NCBI GenBank assembly: GCA_018398765.1
Contig: JAHBMJ010001483.1
Coordinates: 1 to 64,000 of the forward strand
Reading direction: 5' to 3'
Origin: Chromera velia
Lineage: Eukaryota; Sar; Chromeraceae
DNA length: 64,000 nt
In this document: in pieces, positions 1 through 10,800 of the stretch
Position numbering within the stretch: the stretch's first letter is position 1
Layout: the number at the start of each line of letters is the position of its first letter
The notes under the pieces: model-generated
Seen by the model: the letters and a program-made list of their open reading frames with translations, nothing else
Databases searched by the model: none
Told to the model about the DNA's origin: nothing
Program-made: the position numbers and the translations under genes

Positions 1-155
1 AATGATGGCGCGCGCAGTATTTAAGGATCCGGATGGGGACTTACGCGCTTAAAAATCAATTCGCTCGGCATGCGCCCCTTACCAAATGGAAAGAGAGAAA
101 AGAAGTGCGCATCGACAATAAAAAAAAACAGGAGCAGCATGCTTCTGGAACATTA
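1..155. repeat. Dispersed repeat, copy A (truncated by window start)
   Basis: This segment is an inverted copy of 26691-26848. The reverse complement of 1-155 matches that region at roughly nine bases in ten by eye, including a shared GGATCC-containing core and the AAGCATGCTGCTCCTGTT stretch. It runs into the window edge, so its true end is unknown. No coding potential is seen. It is probably part of a dispersed, non-autonomous element family; class unknown. Confidence 0.7.
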
Positions 156-531
156 CGACTATCAATCTGTATACTACTAGCTATTAGCTAATGACAATCT
201 GAAAAAACTTTGAATATGTAATATCAAAGTTCAAAGTTATAGAATGATATCAAATTTAATATTAAATAATGAAAGTCTTAGGTACCTGCAGGGGGTTGGT
301 GCCGGCGGCGGCCCCCTCGAGGTAAGCAAATTTAAATTAAACAATTTTAAGAAACTTTATTGCCCATAAGCAAATTTAAGTAGCGCTTAAAAAAAGCTAT
401 AAAAGACTACTAAAAGTTATGACCAATGGTGATCGTGTTGCGTATGACTCGGATAATAATGCCAGTGATGAACTATGTGGCTTACATTTAATTCCTACAT
501 ACTGTAACACATACATAATGAATCATGTATA
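156..531. other. AT-rich intergenic sequence downstream of the adhesin gene
   Basis: AT-rich sequence with one GC-rich island near 285-320. No open reading frame or RNA gene is recognised. It should hold the 3' untranslated region and polyadenylation signal of the minus-strand gene that stops at 532. Confidence 0.4.
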
Positions 532-3500
532 TTAAAAGACCATTCCTGTAGCTTTTCGCATTGCTGCAATTGCTTTGAACCGGTCGTACTCTCCTGTTTC
601 CTCATCTTTCATGTCTTCAGGGTCAATCCAGTCGACCACATAAGTTTCCCCTTCTGGTGTGGTGATTGCGATTTGGTTTTCGTTTTCAAAAGTCCCTCTG
701 TCAACGGGAAGGGCGAAGGGTTGAAGTCCAGACTCGTCCTTCTCCTGTGTCCACTCCCACTTCCTCCACGTCTCACGAGTCACCGCCCCCTTTTTCCAAG
801 TTTGGGACTCGGGCAGCGCACTTACCGACTCTTCATGTGCATGGCATGCCATGGCCCCCGAGGTCCAACCAGGGTGAGGGGCCCGTTGCACCCCGACTCC
901 ACCGAAAAGCTCACACGCCATTGCAGGACCGTCTGCACTGTACAGATCCTTTGTAGTCGTTGCATCCATTTCATATGAAAACTCCGCCTGGCCCCCATCG
1001 TTCAGTCCCATGGCCTCCATCTGCGCGCTGCCAATTGTGCGGCCGTGCGCCTGGGCGGCCCAGTGGGTGCACGCAGCGTCCGCCTTGCATCTCTGAGCGC
1101 AGAGGTACGCTGCCCCTACAGGAGAGGTCCCCGCCTCCAGAGGCTCCTTGCTCAGTTGACGGAGACTGCCCCAGGTGTGAGAGGTCACGGTGCACGCCTC
1201 TGCAGAGAAGACGCACACGCAGAGAATGAGGCCAAATGACACTCCGACAGCTTCCTTGTGTGTCCTTCGAATCCCTCCCCTTCCTCCTCGTCGTCTGTAA
1301 AGCATGCACGTCTTGCACAGGCTCAGTCGGTTGTCAAATTGGACTTACGGAAGGAAGGGGACGGGATGGTAAGGAATTCTGGAAGAAGGAACAAACTTGG
1401 ATGGCGAGAGAGATTCAGGCAAGGATTCAGGCATGGACATGGAAGCTCAAAAAAGATATTTAAAAGCGAAGGAAGAGGCGACTGTGCACGCAAAGGAAGA
1501 CAGAGACGCACGCACGCACCTTCGCAGAACGGATAGCCACTCGCGAGTCCGCCCTCTCCCCCCTCGGCCTCGGCCTGCCCCGCAGAAATATTCGGCTCCA
1601 TCCCCTCTGCTGCCAGCCTGCACTCTCCAGAGTTGCCCTCAAACACAAAAAACGCACAACCAGTCGGCAGACCCCGACAATGAGAAGCGCACTCCAACGC
1701 ATCTCTCGCGGCGGTGTGCGTAACAGAATTTCCTTTTGGAGCACTCACAAGTGCCTGTGTCCCTGTGTGTGTCGCTGTGCTCCCCTCAGCTGCCCCACTA
1801 GAGCTACTTCCAGTAGGACCCGCAAGCATGGTGGAAACTTTCAGCTCGGGATTCTCCAAACGTCGACGCCTCGTGTCTGGAAGTCCAGACAGCCAGTCGA
1901 CCCCTTTGGCAAGACAGGGGCTCTGATTTTCCACAGAGATGAGAGTGTCTTTGTCGTCTGCAAAGTTGAGACAGGCCACGCTGGCAGCTTTGAGATCGCT
2001 GTTTGGCTGTAGCTGTATTTCTGTCAGCTGCTTCAGCTTGCACACACCCATCGCCCCATTCAAAGCAAAGTGAGTGCACCCTTCTTCTTCTCCGCATAAC
2101 TTCCGACATTCCGAAGCCTCCCGCACATTCGAAATTTTGCGCATCAACCGACCGGCCCCAACCGGCGTGTCGTCAGCGAGACGGTATACGTGCTCCTCGT
2201 TCGGGTGCACAACGCACCCCTCCCCTTCTCCGTCTTCGTCTGTGGGACCCGTGTAGGCCCTCATATTCGCTGCATTCGCGAGGGGGGTGCGTGTATCCAT
2301 GTCAATGGACGGACCTAGAACAGGCAATCTTAAATCTTAATTTTTGATGACGAGTGCCAACAGACAACAGTAAATCTCGCTGCCACAGGAATGGGAATGA
2401 GGAAGGCTTCGGGCAAAACTGATTGGAACTGCCTGCAACGTTTTCAGCACTGACTCAGAAGAGACGGGCGAGGATATGAATATTAGTATCAAAAGGCAAT
2501 ATTGATTCTAAAGGTTGAGCGCACAGCAGGGCAGTATACAGAAAATTGAGGAGAACGGCATTCACTCCACTGACGAATGGGTAAGGTGCCCGGACACATC
2601 GACGGAGGCACCTCCTCTGATCTCATCCAGCTGGTCTTCATAGGCAGTTGTTCCCTGCTTCTGAAAAAAGAGAAGAAAAGCCCCAGAGACGAGACACCGT
2701 CGTGACACACAAGGTCAGTGAAGCCGTCTCCGTCGCAGTCCGCTTCCACCCTCGCCCTGTCCTTCAACGCACATTGTTGGACCATAGGACTCGACCTTCC
2801 CCAATAAGTCACGAAGTTGTCGCTGTCTCCTGCAAGAAGAATCATGCAGATGGATGGTAAGTGAGTGCGCACGCAGTCCGGCCCGCAGGAAATGTTTCAG
2901 CAGGCAGACATGGAGTTATCGATGCGTGTCTCAAGTGCAGATTTTGATCAAAACCGACAGACCTCTAGAGTGAGACTAAATTCTTGGAAGGCTTCGTGTG
3001 GTTCTCGGAAACTCGTTTTTACTCAAACTCCAATGACCGTTTACAAGTAAAATCGTCTGAGACAAAAACCCACTGGGATGGATCTTTCTGTCCTTTCAGA
3101 CGATTTAATTGATGTGTGAAAGAAACATCAAGAATGCGTGAAAGAACACACACGACATGGCATACAGTCAGTCAGCCGTTCTCCTCTTTCTCTCTGTTGA
3201 GGCCTGACTGACCATTCTGTTTGACCCCAAGGATACATCTCCAGTCGGTGAGAAGGTCAGAAGGAATGTCAGGATCAGGAAAGGTCAGAGGGGCGTAAAC
3301 GGAATCCTCTGCCCATTCGATCTTTCGGAGAAGTTCACATTGTAAGACCTCAGGCACACTGTCTCCCCCGTTCGGAATGTGGCCCCATCTGCATGCAAAC
3401 CAAAGAGGCACAACAACTCAACTACTCAGCAACATGTGGTCCCTCCCAAATGGAATGAAAGACCCTCTGTCTGCTCTCTCTTACCCTTTAAATCGGTTGT

Positions 3501-6500
3501 TGGTGTCTTCCCCCGGTCTCTGTTTTCCTCTCCTCTCTGTCCTCTTTCCTTTCTCCACGTTTGTCTTGTCTTGTGATCGACAGACTGTGGTCTCTTTCAA
3601 TGAGTCAATCGAGCACACACACACACACACACACAAAACTTTATGTAGAGAAAGGGAGAGAACGTGGTAAATGAAGGTGGAAGGAAAAAAGCTTGAAGAG
3701 AGATGAAGGGCAAGTAAGGTTCTTTTCTACATCTTTCTCCTAATGCCTTGCCCCCTCTTCTTCCTTTCGCAATATTTTTCTGTCCCTGCAGAGAGAGCAG
3801 TCGCACACCCCAACTCCAACTCACCTATAGGCCCCACACCTCTCACTCGAGTGACACGCCGCCTCACAGGCCCCCCCGCTGTCTGCCTTCGAATCGAAGT
3901 GCAGTCGCCTCACGCGGGCAGAATTCAGACGGACGTTCAGGAAACGCTCAAAGTTGGCGGCGCTGTATCCTGGGAAGAGAAGAGGCGGCCAGCAAGAGAA
4001 AGAAGGGAAAAAGAGCGACGGGGGTAAGATATCATAAGCTGCACGCATGATTTTCAAGACGAAGACTCCGAATCGGTCAGACATGTCAATGAGAAGCGAA
4101 TATCGGTAGGACAGGACTTGGAGTCATTGTACGTTGAATCTTCTCATCCAGCTCCTGCTGGAAAGATTGACTCTTCGAAGCAGCATAATGTGCCTGCCAA
4201 ATGACGAAGGGAGTGTGGGCAAGTTCCACCTGCTGACCTTTTTTCTTTCCACGGAAAGAAAACTTCGCGAAAAAAGTATTTCTGTGTGTGTGTGTGTGAT
4301 TGCGGGGGCGCGCGGGCGCGAAAGAAAGATAGAGAGATATTCAGAGAGAGTACTCACCTTCAGCGCACTGATACCAAATAGAGACCCATTTCAGTTCCGA
4401 AGGATCATCGCACCCTTTTTCTCCTGTGTGTTCGTTCTCCCAGCGTTCTAGCGAAGGTCTCGGCATAGTGCACTCAGAGAGGCCCTCACACAAGTGCACG
4501 TAGAAGTAAGTCACGTCGACAGCGTCACAGCCTCCAGGAGGAAGTGAAACTCCGGCACCTCCACAGATATCTGCAGTCAGGCAGGCAAATAGACTGACGA
4601 ATAAACTCCGCTCTGTGTTCCTCGTCTTGCCGGAAGTAAGGCAAAGAAGAGATCTGAAAAGAAAGCGCCCAAAAAACCGCACGAGGCGGATGTGAGTTCC
4701 CCCTCGCCTCGAACGAAATCATGGGACAATCAATTTCTTCCACTATGTGCTCGCGTCTTCGGGTACTAAAATTTGATTTTCCTGCTTCATTGATTCCACG
4801 TGTCGATGCATATACGGTGTTTCAGACAATCAATTAAAAAAAAGTGTGTCATTTGACTATACATCGCGTGTTTGTCCGAAGAACCTCACTCCTTTCTCAC
4901 TGACCTGCAGGCGCCGGATTCCGAAATCCGTACAGGGCCCTCTCGATCGTCAGACCTCTTTTCGGGTCGTCGCACTTGAGAGTGTCTGGTTGGGCCTCCG
5001 CACCTGTCCCTGTGCAGAGCTCGAAAGGGTCGTACTGGGCTGCAGTCTCGGAAGATGCCATTTTGATGGACATGCCGTCTGCAGAGACATGCAGAGAGAA
5101 GGAAAAGCAGACGCCATCCACAATTGGGAAAGGGAAAAAGTCAGAACATCCAGCCGACGATCTCTGCATGGGAGCATAACTCCTCCCTCGATCTGCACGT
5201 GCATCAATTATCTCTGCTGCTCTCGTCGCAACGGAGGAGACTAAAAGATGGTTGTTCGCCCTTACAACGTGTTGTTTGCAAGATTTATTTCAAACAAAAC
5301 AATGTTGTTCCGATCATGTTTCTCTTCTCCCCTGCTGCAGATACACTCTCCTTTCTGTAGGACCTCCCTCCAACGTCAAAGGGGAAAGGACTCATTCATT
5401 CAAAAGCAGAAACCACAGAGGGAGCCCACCTTTGAGCACCTGCACCAGTCCCGCTCTTGAGGAGGAAGAAGAGGAAGAGGAAGAGGAAGACACACGTGCA
5501 GAAGAGGAAGAGGAAGAGCACCCAGGAGACGGCGCCTCACACCCGGACTGCTTCAGATGGGGGATCCCAAGAACAGCAGCAGCAGGGCCTCCCACAGCGC
5601 CGCAAGAAGATCCACCCGAGATGGGCAGAACCTGCAGGTATGGTCAGGCAGGCAAGAGGGGGGAAAGACAGGATAAAAGGCTGGAAGGGAAGGGAAACGG
5701 GTGCAGGGGGAAGAAGAGACACCAGGCCCGACTCAGTAGAGCATTTTATTTGAAAAGCCTTGGCGAGCAGCACAAAAAAACAAGGCAGAAACAACAGCCA
5801 GCACAGGAGCATGCGAGAGAAACGAGAGGGAGATAGCGGAAGATGCACAAGTACGAGACCCAACAAGTAGAGACTGACTCCCTGTAGAGCTAGAAGAAAA
5901 AGAAACCTCCTATGGCAGGCACCTTTTTTCTTTCTTTCCCTCTCTACCCACCTGTGCCTTCCTGCTGGACAGAAGAGTCAATTCCTTCCCTGACGAGTCC
6001 ACAGAACTGCACGCGAAGGGACACGTGGAGAGTTCTCCCCACTCGGTCCATGCACAATCCCGCGCTGCACCCAAAATGCGAGACGGACAATAAAAGGCAA
6101 TGAGAGGAGGGATAAACTGGAAACTTATGGATTTCAAGGGCATGAACTAGCCAACGCCGAGAAGGTTGCGAGAAAAGCTGCAACAAGCACAAAACAAACA
6201 CAAAAAGCAAGAAACAGACAAGCGTACGGTTTATGAATAATGAAATGAACAAAGGAGGGACACAAAGTGAAAGATAAAAGAAGAAAGCAAGGGGTCAGCA
6301 GTACAGCTTACGCTGCTGCTGCTCCCTTCTATGTTTTCACTTTAGCCTCTTGCCTGTCTCCCTTCCTTTATGTAAACCTCATGCACCTCAGACAAAGCAG
6401 AACTGACCACAAGGTGCGCCCTGGCATGCCCCAAATTCCTGGAGGGGGGGGCACCAAGACCCAGGTCGCTGGAGCTGCAGCCACAGAGAAGCAGAAAGAA

Positions 6501-8559
6501 CAATCAATGCTTCCTCCTATAGAAAACAACCTTCTCGGAGTGTCTGTGTGAGAAGATGCTTTCAGGCAGGAGCTGTGTCAGGGAGAGAAGTGAGAGCACT
6601 GCTGTGGCAGTCAACAAAAGGAGCTTCCTTGAAGCATGATTCCTCGAAAGGGGACAGAAAAACGTATAACCTTGATCAACGCAAAGCAATGACAGTACGT
6701 ACATAGCAACTGTGCCGTGACTGTTCGACTCATTGGTTCACTCGGAGTGACAGCTGGAAGCCGACTGACGTACCAGAATCGTTCGTCTCCTGCTTTTCTT
6801 TCCCATTTCCCCACACGGAGAGGAACAGGAAGTCCACCCATCCCACTCACTCACAGCACAGTTACGGCAGTAGGGGCTGCTTCCGGGTTCGCACACAATT
6901 AACCCGCCTGCACAGGCCAGCAATTGACACACAAAGGATCGCGTGTTCATGCATGTATGTTACATGTATGAAAACAGGCTTGTCCATTTTCACAAGCGTT
7001 CTGCTGTTGAAACTCCCATTTCATACTGAGAGAACGGTCTGCGGAAGATTCTGACCTAAAATCACAAAGTTCGACTGACTGCTGGCAAGTAGGAGGAAGA
7101 GCAGGTACACGAGGACAAAAATGACAATGACACCCACAACGAAGGCGACGCAAAACCAGATCCCTTTTGCTGCACAGAGGAGAGGAGTAAATAGATAGAG
7201 GAGAGGAGAGGAGAGGAGAGGAGAGGGGAGAAGAGGAGAGGAGAGGGGAGAAGAGGAGAGGAGAGAGAGCAAAAAGGGGAGCTGGGGGAAGATTTCGTTG
7301 AATCGATGACATCAGCGAGAGAGATTATGATGCATGCATGAGCATGGATAGGTTCGACTGTCGTCATTTTCTCGGCACAAGAAAGACTGTGATTGCATTC
7401 TCATAGCAAAGTGAGGAAACAACTTTGGTAGCGGGTTATTCGGGAAGCCCATGTGAGAGAAGAGAACGTCAGGCAGGTGAGAACTCTCTGTGGGCTCATG
7501 GAGATCCAACTGGAAGCCCGTATGCAAAAGACCAGCTTTTTTGTCGATCGACACATTTCTCAGTGAAGCAATTTGATTGAAAGACAAATGAAAAAAGGAA
7601 CCTATGTACGGACGTTTGTGCAAGATCCACATATCCATCAATTTTTCCTTCATGGTCATTGCCTCCATCTGGCGTAATCTCTCAAGTTTCCTCTCTCTCA
7701 GCTCCCACTCATCCAACTCTGGTTCTTGTCCTTCTTCTCCATGTTCCCCTTTCCCTTGCTGTCCTTCTTCTGCTTCGGCCCCCTCATGATCGAATTCTCT
7801 CTCGTCCTCTGATCCTTCTCTGGATCCTCTTCTTTCGCCCTCTCGCCTGGCAGAACGAGAAAGAGAACGGGAGGAAGAACGAAGAGATCCCGTCAAAAAG
7901 CTTTGCCTTGAATCTCTCATCTCATCCTCCCCCCGAATCTCAGACACTCCACTCTCCCCCTCCAGGCCAGGAGCCCTGCTGTGTGTTGGTCTCTCCTCAT
8001 CATTCCCTCTGCCTCTTCTTGACGAAGAATAATAACGAGAGGAAAAAAAAGAAGACGAAGAAGAACGGGGACCTCTCGAAGGGCCCCGGCCTTGGCTTTC
8101 AATACCGGAGTAGGGGGGACCTCTCCGTGAACCCTGCCCTGACCTGACCATTTCTCTTCCTCTCCCACCCCCTCCCCGGCTGCTGTGCATACCCCGCATA
8201 CCGCTGCTGCTGCTGTCAAGCATCCTCCTGCCACTCTGTCTGCTGTCACCGAGACCGGGACCTTCCCCCCGGCCTCTCAATGAAGCCACCACCTCCCCTC
8301 GCGCATACCGCCCTTCTGTACCGCTCGTGTTGAGCAGCCGCACGAAGTTCTCTGATGACTGGAGGCGGGGTCCTCCTTCCTGAGAACGTCCTCCCACCTC
8401 CCTGGATCTCCCTCTCGAGTGGCCCTGGTCCCGTGCCCCCATCGGCCCTCTCCCTCTTCCTCTCCCTCTCCCTCTGCCCCCCTGTGGAAAGGGGGTGCTG
8501 GATCCTGGCTGCATGCTCCTCACTGTTCGAAGTCGATGGATTACTGTGGGAATGTGCAC
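532..8559 (-). CDS. Type II membrane protein with TSP1 repeats, SUEL lectin and PAN/Apple domains
   Basis: Predicted surface or micronemal-type adhesin, about 1,296 aa in 13 exons (minus strand, 5' to 3'): 8559-7602, 7169-7056, 6907-6774, 6474-6408, 6064-5952, 5631-5430, 5078-4905, 4570-4358, 3969-3825, 3388-3213, 2829-2698, 2314-1520, 1199-532. Every junction is GT-AG and every phase agrees. Residues 1-319 are RG/RS-rich and end in a charged helix. A single membrane helix lies at about 322-348, with no signal peptide, so type II topology is inferred. Then follow TSP1 at about 372-425 (WDGWTSCSSPCG) and 427-500 (WTEWGELSTC); a galactose/rhamnose-binding SUEL lectin at about 545-655 (LTIERALYGF, then CDDPSELKWVSIWYQC); a PAN-like Cys segment at 660-740; a Ca-binding-like DCDGDGFTDLVC near 800; and PAN/Apple repeats at about 845-910, 925-1072 and 1075-1160. 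The start codon is the least certain part: another ATG lies 15 codons downstream. Confidence 0.8.
7199..7266. repeat. GGAGA pentanucleotide microsatellite in intron 1 of the adhesin gene
   Basis: Tandem GGAGA units (TCTCC on the coding strand) lie just upstream of the exon 2 acceptor and form an unusually long polypyrimidine tract on the transcribed strand. There are about 13 units with two GGGAGAA interruptions. Confidence 0.85.
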
Positions 8560-9535
8560 AGACTATGTGCACCGACTATTTGAACAACAAACAGTGTGCA
8601 TAGATGGAGTCAATGGTGCAGAAAGGCACATGCATGCCAACTATATACATGCCAAACATATATATATGTATATATACAGGCGATCCAGGTAGGCAAGCGA
8701 CTCAAGCGGATCAATTCGACCGTTGTGCTTCTGCCGTCACGAAAAAAGTGTACGCATTTACGAGCAAGATCCTCCTGGTCCACACATGTATTAGTGCAGG
8801 AACTTCTCGCATGCAGCGTGCAAACAGGGAGAATCCTTCAAGTCGAGCTAACACACATCGACCAAAATACGGCCTATGGAGTCCCCACTCTCTGCCTGAG
8901 TCAAACTAGAGGGGACAGCCCCTGATTGAATACAGTTGGCCCCCTGTACGCACTGTATGGGATCGATGCGTATACATGCATACACGTATATATATATATA
9001 TATATATATACGTACCTATAAATTCGATCATTAATTAGGAAGAAAACTATTATATAAAATGCTGATCGATACAGAGAGCGGCCGGGGTCGTCGTACACGT
9101 GTTGCACAAAGGTATATATAGTACGTTCCAAACAACAGTTGAAAGATGTTGCAAGGTTTCCAAAACTGAATTTCGGTTTGGGCTACAAATATATATATAT
9201 ATATATATACCGTGGCTGTGGTCGGGGGCTCTTGAACTGGTGGACCCATTCAATGGAGTCACTGAGCTTTGACAGGAGGGTCAATGATTGAGCTCGGACA
9301 GGAGATCAGCCGAGAATTAGGGGCCATCCTTCCACGAAATCAATCCCAGGGAGATGAAACGCAGAAGCGTTTTAGTTTCGCCGAGACACGGTTGTCGACC
9401 GACGGGCCAGAAGACTCTCACATTCTCTTAATTGGGCTTTCTCTAAGCTGCACGCCTCCAGCTGCAGTCACTGATCGAGGCTCAGTACGTATTGATACTG
9501 CCAACATAAACACACTCTGTGTCCTAAAATCTTGA
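8560..9535. other. Intergenic region between divergent genes, with TA microsatellites
   Basis: Region between the divergently transcribed adhesin gene (minus) and the HNH-like gene (plus). It holds alternating TA runs near 8989-9010 and 9189-9208 and should contain both promoters. Short reading frames exist on the plus strand, including 9269-9535, but I see no recognisable domain. No TATA box can be assigned with confidence. Confidence 0.4.
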
Positions 9536-10800
9536 TTGTTTCGAGGCGCGAAGGGCGATCTTCAAAGAATGTCAGCCCTGCCGTCTGTCAGCGAGCTTGA
9601 GAAGCTGATTACAAGGACGTTTTGGAGAGCGAGGAGCCGCCACAAAAAGTGGGGAATGCCTGAATGTCCTCTCGGGAAAGATTACCTGCGATTCCTATGG
9701 CATTGTCAGACGGGACGGTGGAATTACTCAGGCATACAGATGCAAGCGGAACCGCATACACACTGGCAGGGGACTCTTGAACGGTTGAACCCCAGCCGAG
9801 GATACGAAGCGGGAAACGTACAGTGGATCTGTCAGGAGCTCAACCTACCCCCCCGGTATGTCTGGTCTCACAAGCCTCAGACTGTGAATATGTGGTCTCG
9901 TGAGAAGGTCGAGTCTATTCCTGATAAACAAGGAGAGCAGGTATTGCCAGAAGCCGATGAAGGTTTGGAAGAACTTAGAATTTGGGGTCCCGTGCGAGGG
10001 AGTGAAATGAAAAAAGACTCAACTATGAGGGGAGAAGTTGCACGTCTCCTCTTGTCGAGTCGACTGAATTCGCACCAAAAGAGAGATCGAGGCCGGCATG
10101 CAGCTGGAATTCACACGATCAAGTGGACAGATGTATACGAAATGCTAAAGAGGCAGGGGTTGCGGTGTGCGTACTCGAACATCCCTTTTGCACACCATCG
10201 GAATATGGAGTGGCGAAGTTCGATCGAGCGGATAGATAACCAGAGGGGGTACATTCCGGAGAACTGTGTGTTGATTTGTAAGGAATTCAACAGCACAGAC
10301 TACACGTGCCGCGCACGCTCTCCAGCCATTGTAAAGGGCTCATCGCAGATGTCACGCGAGAAGGTGGCTTACGTGGTGGAACACGTACTTCGGGAAAGAG
10401 AGTTGAATGTAAGGCGATGTAAGGCCTTCGGGACTCCTTGCTGTAGTGGAGCGTTTTCGAAACAGTTCCGCCGCTTTGTTTTTTTCTCTCTTACGTTTTT
10501 TGAAGGCGGAGCTGATGGTTTGTAGCGCATTTCGAATTCGGCCCTCATATGCAAGGAGGAAGAGAGTGTCTTTAAGTGCGGAAAGAATGCAGAAACAACG
10601 CCGACACATGGACGGAGAGAAAATTGACACACATTCATGTCCGGGCCTCCCTGGACTTGGTGAAGTCGATCGGCTGTATGATCCTAATTTTGGATTGCAA
10701 AATATTTCGTGTGCGTCCACGTTCATGCATATCAATGTGTGAATACCTGCAGGATCTGGTGAAGTTGAACCAGATGAAAGAGCGGGCGGCCCAGATGTAG
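9536..10800 (+). CDS. Tandem HNH-like (beta-beta-alpha) domain protein, two exons
   Basis: Exon 1 is 9536-10408 and exon 2 is 10753-10800. The donor is AAT|GTAAGG, the acceptor is CCTGCAG, and both are phase 0, giving about 306 aa. An internal ATG at 9569 is an alternative start. Two related blocks are visible. Block A (about 47-125) has RWNYSGIQM, then TLERLNPSRGY, then NVQWICQELN, then MWSREKV. Block B (about 195-280) has RCAYSNIPF, then SIERIDNQRGY, then NCVLICKEFN, then MSREKV. The S-x-ERID-x-x-x-GY-x-x-x-NC pattern is characteristic of phage and giant-virus HNH nucleases. The canonical zinc CxxC pairs and some catalytic histidines are not obvious, so nuclease activity is uncertain and a DNA-binding role is possible. 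The exon 2 end is a short charged helix. Viral or mobile-element ancestry is an inference. Confidence 0.65.

Noticed and set aside
666-978. Plus-strand frames opposite the PAN exons
   Set aside because: Shadow frames of the minus-strand exons; no coding features of their own.
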